From Bacteroides sp. (GTDB lineage: Bacteria > Bacteroidota > Bacteroidia > Bacteroidales > Muribaculaceae): DNA of 34,478 bases. The position numbers and the translations under genes are program-made. The notes beneath the pieces were generated by a model that had not been told where the DNA came from, did no database searches, and worked only from the letters and a program-made list of their open reading frames with translations. The DNA lies in contig JAAVCM010000016.1 in the NCBI GenBank assembly GCA_014802345.1, forward strand, positions 1 through 34,478, in the 5' to 3' direction. Shown piece after piece: positions 25,037-32,584 of this stretch (positions are counted from its first letter, which is position 1; each line of letters begins with the position of its first letter).

Positions 25037-25068
25037 TTTGACGTTGATTGAAAAATTGTGTAACTTTG
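25037..25068 (+). promoter_or_regulatory. Promoter of ybeY-mnmG
   Basis: TTTG (25037-25040), a 20-base spacer and TAACTTTG (25061-25068) are a close match to the consensus. The -7 box ends four bases before the ybeY ATG at 25073, so the mRNA may be leaderless. The rest of the 295-base gap from 24778 is AT-rich and holds no gene that I see. Confidence 0.72.
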
Positions 25069-25072
25069 TGAC

Positions 25073-25501
25073 ATGAACAAAATAGAGTGGCTCACCGACG
25101 GGGCGACAAAAATGCCCGAAATTGACACCGCGCGTCTTGACAAATGGATTGCAGCGGTGGCGGCCTCACACAACCGCATAGTCGGCCCTCTCACCTATAT
25201 CTTTTGCGATGACCCGAAAATTATCGAGGTCAACCGTCAATTTCTCAATCACGATTATTTTACGGACATCATCACCTTCGATTACAGTCGCGGGCGCATG
25301 ATTTCAGGCGATATGTTTATTTCACTCGACACCGTCGAGTCCAATTCCGTGATGGTGGGCGCCACATACGAGCGTGAACTGCTCCGAGTGATAATCCACG
25401 GCGTGCTGCATCTATGTGGCATCAACGATAAGGGCCCCGGTGAGCGTGAAATTATGGAATCATTTGAAAATAAAGCACTTACAATTTTAGATGAGATTTG
25501 A
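25073..25501 (+). CDS. ybeY: Endoribonuclease YbeY
   Basis: A 142-residue metal-dependent RNase used in 16S rRNA maturation and ribosome quality control. The conserved region is HGVLHLCGINDK (109-120). His109 and His113 match the first two metal ligands of the H-x3-H-x5-H motif; the third position is Asp119. From memory, Bacteroides homologues show the same change. FLNHDYFTDIITFDY (57-71) is typical of the family. The ATG at 25073 fits the length and alignment, whereas the ATG at 25112 would cut off conserved N-terminal residues. The last 11 bases overlap mnmG. Confidence 0.95.
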   Translation: MNKIEWLTDGATKMPEIDTARLDKWIAAVAASHNRIVGPLTYIFCDDPKIIEVNRQFLNHDYFTDIITFDYSRGRMISGDMFISLDTVESNSVMVGATYERELLRVIIHGVLHLCGINDKGPGEREIMESFENKALTILDEI

Positions 25502-27371
25502 CTATGACGTTATTGTCATAGGTGCGGGCCACGCAGGTTGTGAGGCGGCTCACGCTGCCGCACGTCTTGGCGTCAGAACCCTGCTGATGACAATTGATAT
25601 GAACAAGATTGCCCAGATGAGTTGCAATCCCGCAGTAGGCGGAATTGCCAAGGGGCAGATCGTGAGGGAAATCGACGCTCTCGGGGGCATGATGGGTATT
25701 GTCACCGACGAGAGTGCCATCCAGTTCCGTATGCTCAACCGCTCAAAGGGCCCTGCCATGTGGAGTCCGCGCGCACAGAGCGACCGCATGGAGTTCTCGC
25801 GTCTGTGGCGTGAGATTCTTGAAAACACTCCCGGCCTCGATATATGGCAGGATGCTGCAAATTCTCTGGTTATTGAGGATGGATGTGTGAAAGGTGTCAG
25901 GACTGTGCTTGGAGTGACCTTTACGGCAAAAAGCGTCGTGCTGACCGCAGGTACCTTCCTCAACGGTCTGATGCACATCGGACCGGTGAAGGTTCAGGGA
26001 GGACGTGTGGCCGAGCCTGCGTCGTCTGGTCTCACCGAGCAGTTGCGCTCACTCGGATTTGTCACCGACCGCATGAAGACGGGAACCCCCGTACGCATCG
26101 ACGGCCGTTCTGTCAACTGGGAGCTGACGACATTGCAGGAGGGGGAAAATGATTTCCATAAATTTTCCTATCTGACGAATATCCACCGCAAGCTCCGTCA
26201 GCGTCCGTGTCACACGGTCTACACAAACCCAGAGACACACCGCATACTCCGCGAAGGGCTGCCGGACTCGCCGCTCTACAACGGACAGATCAAAAGTATC
26301 GGCCCGCGCTACTGTCCGAGTATCGAGACGAAGATTGTCACCTTTGCCGACAAGAACGAACATCAGCTTTTCCTCGAACCCGAAGGGGAGGTGACGCAGG
26401 AATATTACCTTAACGGCTTCTCCTCGTCGCTCCCGGTCGACATTCAGATTCGTGCGTTGGAGACTATTCCAGCTTTGAAGGAGGTTCAGATCTATCGTCC
26501 GGGCTACGCTATCGAATATGACTTTTTTGACCCGACCCAGCTTTATCACTCTCTGGAGACGAAGCTAGTCAGCGGTCTCTATTTTGCCGGTCAGGTCAAC
26601 GGAACGACCGGCTACGAGGAAGCCGCAGGTCAGGGTCTCGTTGCCGGAATCAACGCCGCCCTCAAAGTCAAGGGGGAGGCTCCCTTCACTCTTGCGCGCG
26701 ATGAGGCATATATCGGAGTGCTGATTGATGACCTCGTGACGAAGGGTGTCGATGAACCTTACCGAATGTTCACCTCGCGTGCCGAGTATCGCATACTGCT
26801 TCGTCAGGACGATGCGGATATGCGCCTTACTCCCCGGGGTCACTCCGTAGGGCTTGCTTCGGATTACCGCTATGAAATCATGGAAAGCAAGCGCCGCCAG
26901 CGTGACGCGCTGATTGATTTCTGCCGTGAGTTCTCCGTCAAGACAGCCCTTATAAATCCCTACTTGGAGAGCATCGGGGAACAGCCGCTGAAACAAGGTG
27001 TGAAACTTTATGACCTCGTCCTCCGTCCGGCACTCACCATCCGTATCCTTGCCGAAGGAATCGCTCCTCTGGCAGAATTTATCGGAAAGGAAATCGAGGA
27101 GGCACGACGCGATGAAATCATTGAAGCAGCCGAGATACTCATCAAGTATCAGGGCTACATCCAGCGCGAAAGCCAGATTGCCGACAAGCTCCGGCGATTG
27201 GAGAATCTTGTCATCCGCGGGAAAATTGACTATTCGAAACTGACCACCCTCTCGACCGAGGCACGTCAGAAACTTGAAAAAATCAATCCTGAAACCATAG
27301 CGCAGGCATCGCGCATCCCCGGCATATCTCCGGCCGACATCAATATTCTGCTCCTCCTTTTAGGACGATGA
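25491..27371 (+). CDS. mnmG: tRNA uridine-5-carboxymethylaminomethyl modification enzyme MnmG
   Basis: A 626-residue FAD-dependent enzyme that with MnmE modifies the wobble uridine of certain tRNAs. The N-terminal dinucleotide motif is VIVIGAGHAGCEAA (7-20). GTFLNGLMHIG and GRVAEPASSGLTEQLR lie near 155-190, PGYAIEYDFFDP near 345-356, and GTTGYEEAAGQGLVAGINA near 370-388 is the second FAD-binding block. The length is full. It overlaps ybeY by 11 bases, so translation is coupled. A parS site starts seven bases after the stop. In many bacteria mnmG (gidA) lies near the replication origin, which fits. Confidence 0.98.
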   Translation: MRFDYDVIVIGAGHAGCEAAHAAARLGVRTLLMTIDMNKIAQMSCNPAVGGIAKGQIVREIDALGGMMGIVTDESAIQFRMLNRSKGPAMWSPRAQSDRMEFSRLWREILENTPGLDIWQDAANSLVIEDGCVKGVRTVLGVTFTAKSVVLTAGTFLNGLMHIGPVKVQGGRVAEPASSGLTEQLRSLGFVTDRMKTGTPVRIDGRSVNWELTTLQEGENDFHKFSYLTNIHRKLRQRPCHTVYTNPETHRILREGLPDSPLYNGQIKSIGPRYCPSIETKIVTFADKNEHQLFLEPEGEVTQEYYLNGFSSSLPVDIQIRALETIPALKEVQIYRPGYAIEYDFFDPTQLYHSLETKLVSGLYFAGQVNGTTGYEEAAGQGLVAGINAALKVKGEAPFTLARDEAYIGVLIDDLVTKGVDEPYRMFTSRAEYRILLRQDDADMRLTPRGHSVGLASDYRYEIMESKRRQRDALIDFCREFSVKTALINPYLESIGEQPLKQGVKLYDLVLRPALTIRILAEGIAPLAEFIGKEIEEARRDEIIEAAEILIKYQGYIQRESQIADKLRRLENLVIRGKIDYSKLTTLSTEARQKLEKINPETIAQASRIPGISPADINILLLLLGR

Positions 27372-27377
27372 AATTAT

Positions 27378-27393
27378 TGTTTCACGTGAAACA
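27378..27393. other. parS centromere site
   Basis: TGTTTCACGTGAAACA matches the canonical bacterial parS consensus exactly, and the perfect palindrome extends to 20 bp (27376-27395). It lies in the gap between mnmG and apt. parS is bound by ParB and usually lies near the chromosomal origin. The parA and parB genes are not in the window. A single 16-base exact match by chance in a 34 kb window is very unlikely. Confidence 0.9.
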
Positions 27394-27466
27394 ATCCTTG
27401 AAAAATTCTTTATCCTCTACTCTCCATCTCTCATCATAGACCCTAAACTTAATACTTAAAATAAAA

Positions 27467-27985
27467 ATGGAATACCTCAAAAGACGCATCCGCGATGTCT
27501 ATGACTTCCCCAAAAAAGGCATAATCTTCCGCGACATCACAACCCTTCTCAAAGACCCACGCGGTCTGCATATCATCGGCTGGGACCTTTCGCAGCTCTA
27601 CCGCGACAAAGGTGTGACCAAGGTGGTCGGCATCGAGTCGCGCGGCTTCATCGGCGGTTCAATCCTTGCGTTTGAACTCGGCGCAGGTTTCGTCCCTGTA
27701 CGCAAGCCGGGCAAACTTCCTGCTGACACCATCAGCACTTCATACGATAAGGAATATGGCAAGGACGTCGTAGAAATCCACCGCGATGCAATCACCCCCG
27801 ACGATATTGTCGTTATCCATGACGATGTCCTCGCCACCGGCGGAACAATGGCCGCTGCCTATGAGCTTGTGAAGTCAATGAACCCGAAGAAAATCTACAT
27901 CAACTTCATCATTGAGCTTCTTGACCTCAAAGGCCGCGAAAACCTCCCCGCCGAAGCCGAGGTCACTTCGCTTATCACTTATTGA
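27467..27985 (+). CDS. apt: Adenine phosphoribosyltransferase
   Basis: Salvages adenine with PRPP to make AMP. The 172-residue protein has the type I phosphoribosyltransferase PRPP-binding motif VVIHDDVLATGGT (about 107-119) and the N-terminal FRDITTLL segment. GIESRGFIGG (54-63) is the flexible-loop region of APRT enzymes. The ATG at 27467 follows an AT-rich leader. It is probably transcribed from an unidentified promoter in the 95-base gap after mnmG, or by readthrough. A hairpin follows the stop. Confidence 0.97.
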   Translation: MEYLKRRIRDVYDFPKKGIIFRDITTLLKDPRGLHIIGWDLSQLYRDKGVTKVVGIESRGFIGGSILAFELGAGFVPVRKPGKLPADTISTSYDKEYGKDVVEIHRDAITPDDIVVIHDDVLATGGTMAAAYELVKSMNPKKIYINFIIELLDLKGRENLPAEAEVTSLITY

Positions 27986-27987
27986 TT

Positions 27988-28030
27988 GGAAAGTCGGACT
28001 CGTCGGGCGCGTCTGACAAGTCCGACTTCC
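27988..28030 (+). terminator. Hairpin after apt
   Basis: Arms GGAAAGTCGGACT (27988-28000) and AGTCCGACTTCC (28019-28030) pair over 12 bases with one bulged A, around an 18-base loop. No strong T-tract follows, so it may attenuate rather than fully stop transcription into uvrC. Confidence 0.6.
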
Positions 28031-28055
28031 ATCCCCCACGCTTAATCCTCAATCT

Positions 28056-29873
28056 ATGGCCAAACACAAAAAATCGGCATCACTGACAGAGAAAATATCT
28101 ATCCTTCCCGATACCCCCGGCGTGTATATGTACTATGACGCCGAGGGTACGGTTATCTATGTCGGTAAGGCCAAAAATCTCAAGCGGCGTGTCAGCTCCT
28201 ACTTCAACCGCACGCATGACAGCCTTCGGACCAACCTGCTTGTCCGGGCGATTGTCGACATGAGCTATATCGTCGTGCCGACCGAACAGGATGCACTCAA
28301 TCTTGAAGCATCCATGATCAAGGAGTATCAGCCACGCTACAATGTACTCCTGAAAGACGACAAATCCTATCCGTGGATAGTCGTCACCAACGAGCCTTAT
28401 CCGCGTGTGTTCATGACACGCCAGCGTGTGAAGGACGGTTCGAAATACTATGGCCCGTACACCGACACCGGGTCGGCGCGCGCCACTCTTGAACTCGTCA
28501 AGAAAATCTATGCCGTCCGTTCATGTCGGCCGCCGATGACGCTCGAATGGGTCAAGGCAGGAAAAGGCCGTCTCTGTCTCGACTATCATCTTAAGAGATG
28601 CAAGGGGTGTTGTGTCGGGCTTATCTCCCCCGAGGACTACAACCGCGACATCGACAAAATCCGCTCTATCCTCCGTGGCGACACAGGCGAACTGCTGACC
28701 TATCTACGCGGTGAGATGGAGAAGCTGGCTGCCGAACTGCGCTTCGAGGAGGCGCAGGAACTTAAAGAGCAATATGACCTCATCAAGCGCTATCAGGCAA
28801 AGAGCGTCATCGTCTCGCAGACCATCGAGGATATTGACGTGTTCGGTATCGACGACGAAGAGGCGGATGTCTACATCAACTATATGCACGTCCGCCACGG
28901 AGCTGTCGTGAAGTCCGTCACCCTTGAATTCAAACGCCGCCTCGATGAGTCGCGCGCACAGCTTCTCGGCTATGCCATGTCGGAGATTTCCGAGTCGCTC
29001 GGAGTGAAATTCTCAGAGGTCATTGTGGCTGAGGAGCCGGATGTCGAGATGCCCGATGTCCGTTTCATCATCCCTCAGCGTGGCGACAAAGCAAAGCTCC
29101 TTGAAGTCTCGGAGAAAAATGCGCGGCAGCATCGCGTCGATAAAATCAAGACGATGGAGAAGCGCAATCCCGAGACACGTACCGAGCGCATCCTTCAGCG
29201 GATTCAGTCTGATTTCCACCTGTCCGAGTTGCCCCGCCACATCGAATGTTTCGACAACTCGAATATTCAGGGTACGAATCCTGTTGCCTCGTGTGTCGTG
29301 TTCAAGGATGCAAAACCGAGCAAGAAGGACTACCGTCACTTCAACATAAAGACTGTTGTCGGGCCTGACGACTTCGCTTCGATGAAGGAGGTGCTGACGC
29401 GACGCTACACGCGTCTGGTCAACGAGGGCCGTTCCCTTCCGCAGCTCATAGTGGTCGACGGCGGAAAGGGCCAGTTGTCGGCTGCCGTCGAAGCCCTCGA
29501 CGAAATGGGGCTTCGCGGTAAAATCGCGGTGGTCGGCATAGCCAAGCGACTTGAAGAAATATATTTTCCCGGCGATAGCATCCCGCTCTACATCGACAAG
29601 AACAGCGAGACACTGCGCGTCGTGCAGCAGCTACGCGACGAGGCTCACCGCTTCGGTATCACCCACCACCGTAACCGTCGAAGCAAGACGCAGGCCGTCT
29701 CCGAACTTGACGGGATAAAAGGAGTCGGAGAGAAAACACGCACTGCACTGCTCACGCATTTCAAGAGCGTCAAACGTCTGCGCGAGGCTGACCTCGATAC
29801 GATAGCCGAGGTCATTGGGGCTGCCAAGGCTTCGGTCGTCTACGGAGCCATCCACGGAGAGCAAACCGAATGA
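28056..29873 (+). CDS. uvrC: UvrABC endonuclease subunit C
   Basis: Makes the two incisions of nucleotide excision repair. The 605-residue protein has an N-terminal GIY-YIG nuclease domain (about 17-95; GVYMYYDAEGTVIYVGKAKN), a Cys-containing region (CRPP, CLDYHLKRCKGCC) near 155-190, a UVR motif (about 205-240), the RNase H-like endonuclease domain (about 375-510; ECFDNSNIQGTNPVAS and VVDGGKGQLSA) and C-terminal tandem helix-hairpin-helix (about 545-605; LDGIKGVGEKTRTALL). Length and order are standard. It lies downstream of apt with a weak hairpin between, and a strong terminator follows. Confidence 0.98.
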   Translation: MAKHKKSASLTEKISILPDTPGVYMYYDAEGTVIYVGKAKNLKRRVSSYFNRTHDSLRTNLLVRAIVDMSYIVVPTEQDALNLEASMIKEYQPRYNVLLKDDKSYPWIVVTNEPYPRVFMTRQRVKDGSKYYGPYTDTGSARATLELVKKIYAVRSCRPPMTLEWVKAGKGRLCLDYHLKRCKGCCVGLISPEDYNRDIDKIRSILRGDTGELLTYLRGEMEKLAAELRFEEAQELKEQYDLIKRYQAKSVIVSQTIEDIDVFGIDDEEADVYINYMHVRHGAVVKSVTLEFKRRLDESRAQLLGYAMSEISESLGVKFSEVIVAEEPDVEMPDVRFIIPQRGDKAKLLEVSEKNARQHRVDKIKTMEKRNPETRTERILQRIQSDFHLSELPRHIECFDNSNIQGTNPVASCVVFKDAKPSKKDYRHFNIKTVVGPDDFASMKEVLTRRYTRLVNEGRSLPQLIVVDGGKGQLSAAVEALDEMGLRGKIAVVGIAKRLEEIYFPGDSIPLYIDKNSETLRVVQQLRDEAHRFGITHHRNRRSKTQAVSELDGIKGVGEKTRTALLTHFKSVKRLREADLDTIAEVIGAAKASVVYGAIHGEQTE

Positions 29874-29905
29874 ATATCGGGGCGGACAGCCCCGATATTT
29901 TTTTT
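29873..29905 (+). terminator. Intrinsic terminator of uvrC
   Basis: An 11-bp perfect stem (29873-29883 and 29889-29899) with a 5-base loop is followed by a run of T residues to 29905. This is a textbook intrinsic terminator, starting at the last base of the uvrC stop codon. Confidence 0.9.
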
Positions 29906-30047
29906 GTCCATACAGTTTTGCATTAACGCACCTCCGCCCGTCGTTACACATAGTAATTTTGCAATGCGTTTGATTCCGGTGAGTGATTCCCCCTGTGTCC
30001 CCTCGCCATTCCGACATTCTCTAAACTTAACCCCTAAACTTTAACCT

Positions 30048-30434
30048 ATGCTATTGCTGATTCTTCTGGACTATCTGTGTGTATTTATTTCCGTGATTGC
30101 CGATCTAGTCAGCGGAGTGTGCAAGGCTCGCCGACGTGGTGAGAAATGCACCTCCGCAGGTCTGCGCCGGACCGTCGACAAAATCGGCCGCTACTACCTC
30201 GCTCTCTTTTCCATGACGGTTATTGATGTGCTGCTTCTTGCCTCTCTGAGCTATTTCGAGGATGAAGGTCTGAACTTCTGTCCGCTTTTCCCCTACATGA
30301 CGACATTCGGCGCACTGTCGCTCTCGCTGATTGAAGTGAAAAGCATCTGCGAGGCTTCGGACGAGAAAGGCGACTTCCGCGAGGGAGTTTCGGCTCTCCT
30401 TACAATGCTCAGGAATCTCTCTTTCCTCCGATAG
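30048..30434 (+). CDS. Holin-like small membrane protein (phage holin 4-like)
   Basis: A 128-residue protein with three hydrophobic segments: about 1-24 (MLLLILLDYLCVFISVIADLVSG), about 47-70 (YYLALFSMTVIDVLLLASLSYF) and about 80-98 (FPYMTTFGALSLSLIEV). The Asp and basic residues after the first helix (DLVSGVCKARRRGEK) and the Lys-rich second turn resemble the bacteriophage holin/toxin-secretion family, but there is no adjacent amidase or other phage gene. Such orphans are widespread in Bacteroidetes. I am moderately sure of the family and cannot say whether it lyses cells. It lies 174 bases after uvrC. Confidence 0.5.
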   Translation: MLLLILLDYLCVFISVIADLVSGVCKARRRGEKCTSAGLRRTVDKIGRYYLALFSMTVIDVLLLASLSYFEDEGLNFCPLFPYMTTFGALSLSLIEVKSICEASDEKGDFREGVSALLTMLRNLSFLR

Positions 30435-30478
30435 TGTGGATATGGCGGATGAATGATGAGATAAATGATTCGTAAAAA

Positions 30479-30509
30479 TTGTAATTTTTTACAAAATATC
30501 CTACTTTTG
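30479..30509 (+). promoter_or_regulatory. Promoter of the secreted LRR protein gene
   Basis: TTG (30479-30481), a 20-base spacer and TACTTTTG (30502-30509) match the Bacteroidetes consensus. The transcript would start near 30516, with a leader of about 83 bases before the ATG at 30599. Confidence 0.72.
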
Positions 30510-30598
30510 TCCTTTGATTCATAAAGTGTGGGATTTTAGCTTTCTCAAACTGAAAACAGATACTTTTACATAACCAACCTTAACATTTTTTTCTGCTG

Positions 30599-32449
30599 AT
30601 GAAAAAGATTATCACTATCATCTCAGCCGCTGCAATCACCCTTTCAGCGTCTGCGGAAGTCATCTATTCATGGGAGTCAAACGGCCCCGAGGCTGTCACC
30701 GAGGTCGGCGGTAAGGCTACCGCGAAAGTCGACGAAGTCCGTGTCAACTATCTCAACAAGGCAAAGGATGTCGAGTACTATACCATCTGCCTCTGTGGTA
30801 AGAAGGGTACTTATCCTGAAAGTGCCTACGTCAACGTCACCCTTGACCAGCCACTGGCTGCCGGCGACGTGATTTCGATTACTGCTTTCCGCAACAAGAA
30901 CGAGAGCGGCAAGAATGTGACTGCCGAAATACTTTTCGGTAACGACGTATCCGTTGCCACCACCGAACAGTTCCCCAACATTAACGTTGACGGCGAGAAT
31001 GACGACGCTCCCGGTACCCAGACTCTCGTTGTTCCCGCTGATGCAGCCGGCTGCACCTCTTTCGACATGACCCGTGGTTCTGCCGGAACAAATCTTTTCA
31101 TCACAAAGCTCATGATTACCCGCGAAGGTGGCGAGACCCCCGCACCTTCCGGTGATGTGGCCAATGTCAAACTTTTCTCTTACACCGTGGCTCCCGAGGC
31201 TGTCGGCAAGACAACCTATTTCCAGATTTCGGCTACCGACGGACAGAAGGTTCAGGTCGACTGGGGTAACGGTGAGAAGGCAGAACCCGTAGCACTTGCT
31301 GACTATGACGCTGCCGGATGGGTCTTCACTCAGGTTGCCGGTGAAATCAAGGGTACCACCGTCACCGTCTACGGCGAGAAGATGGAAAACATCAACTATC
31401 TTGATCTCGGTTATGCTGCAACAAACGCTCCCGAGACAAAGCTCCTCACGGTTGACATCAAGGATCTGACTGCTCCTCTCAAGGAGTTCAGCGTGTCAAG
31501 CAACAACATCTCTACCCTTGACCTTTCGGCCAACACCGGTTTCGCTACCGTCAATGCCGGAATGAATGCTCTGACTTCAATCGTACTTCCCGTCAACTCC
31601 GCAATCAAGACTATTGATGTCAGCAATACCGATGCAACCGGTGAAAAGGGTACTAACCGCGTTGCTGCTACCGACTGGTCGGTCCTCACAAACCTCACCG
31701 CTCTCAAGATGAACTATAATGCAGCCGATGCTGAAATTGACCTCGACCTCGGTGCTCTTCCCGAACTCACCACTGTCAACGCCAACGGCTGCAACATCCG
31801 TTCAATCGACGTTTCGAAGAACGCAAAACTGAAGACACTCAACCTTAACGACAACAAGCTCTCGACTCTTGATTTCTCGACCATGCCCGCTAAGTCGATT
31901 GTATTTGCCAACAACAATCAGCTTACTTCAATCAAGGCTACCACTGGCATGACTCGCCTTCAGGTCAAGGACAACAAGCTCGATTTCTCAACCCTCCCCC
32001 TTCAGGAAACACTCGGCATTACTGCTGCCAACAACTATGTCTATGCTCCCCAGCAGGATATGGAAGTTGAGGTGAAGAACGGAGTCGTTGACCTCGCTTC
32101 ACAGGCAATGGTCGGTGAAACCGCAACAGTTTATAGCTGGGTCATTGCTGAGGAAGGTAAGGAACTGGAAGCAATCGAGCAGGGATTCACTGCCGAGGGC
32201 GGCGTGTTCACCTTTACTCAGTCTGTCGCAAATGCAGTCTGCTGCATGACCAATGAGGCACTTCCTTCACTTACACTCAAAACTGTTCCCATGAACATAA
32301 CCGTTGAATCTTCTGCCATCTCTGAAATCGAGGCTGATGATGCTCCCGCTGAGTATTTCAACCTTCAGGGTGTCAAGGTCAGCGGTGACCAGCCCGGTCT
32401 CTACATCCGCCGTCAGGGTGGCAAGACCACAAAGGTTATCGTGAAATAA
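30599..32449 (+). CDS. Secreted leucine-rich-repeat protein with C-terminal sorting-type tail
   Basis: A 616-residue exported protein of unknown role. A signal peptide lies at 1-19 (ends SASAE). A beta-rich N-terminal module spans about 20-175, then a module containing VQVDWGNGEKAE (about 218-229) as in other Bacteroidetes surface proteins. Leucine-rich repeats of the type LxxLDLSxNxxL occupy about 275-480 (NISTLDLSANT, LKTLNLNDNKLSTLD). The end, EYFNLQGVKVSGDQPGLYIR through KTTKVIVK, resembles type IX secretion C-terminal tails. Whether this tail directs export here is inference. It has its own strong promoter and precedes the GH28 gene by 135 bases with two hairpins between. No substrate can be named. 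Confidence 0.8.
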   Translation: MKKIITIISAAAITLSASAEVIYSWESNGPEAVTEVGGKATAKVDEVRVNYLNKAKDVEYYTICLCGKKGTYPESAYVNVTLDQPLAAGDVISITAFRNKNESGKNVTAEILFGNDVSVATTEQFPNINVDGENDDAPGTQTLVVPADAAGCTSFDMTRGSAGTNLFITKLMITREGGETPAPSGDVANVKLFSYTVAPEAVGKTTYFQISATDGQKVQVDWGNGEKAEPVALADYDAAGWVFTQVAGEIKGTTVTVYGEKMENINYLDLGYAATNAPETKLLTVDIKDLTAPLKEFSVSSNNISTLDLSANTGFATVNAGMNALTSIVLPVNSAIKTIDVSNTDATGEKGTNRVAATDWSVLTNLTALKMNYNAADAEIDLDLGALPELTTVNANGCNIRSIDVSKNAKLKTLNLNDNKLSTLDFSTMPAKSIVFANNNQLTSIKATTGMTRLQVKDNKLDFSTLPLQETLGITAANNYVYAPQQDMEVEVKNGVVDLASQAMVGETATVYSWVIAEEGKELEAIEQGFTAEGGVFTFTQSVANAVCCMTNEALPSLTLKTVPMNITVESSAISEIEADDAPAEYFNLQGVKVSGDQPGLYIRRQGGKTTKVIVK

Positions 32450-32475
32450 GCGATATATTCTCTGTTCTGCTTACA

Positions 32476-32539
32476 AAGGCTTCCGGCGAGCCGGAACCTT
32501 CATAAAACTCCCGGGACGTGTCTTTCCGATGCGTCCCGG
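32476..32539 (+). terminator. Two successive hairpins between LRR and GH28 genes
   Basis: The first hairpin has arms TTCCGG (32481-32486) and CCGGAA (32491-32496), extended by AAGG/CCTT with one bulged base (32476-32500). The second pairs CCGGGACG (32511-32518) with CGTCCCGG (32532-32539). A short T-containing stretch follows. They could be a terminator for the LRR gene or a partial attenuator for GH28. Confidence 0.6.
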
Positions 32540-32584
32540 TTGATTTCAAATTTATCATCATCAATCACTGTTAAAATCTGAATC

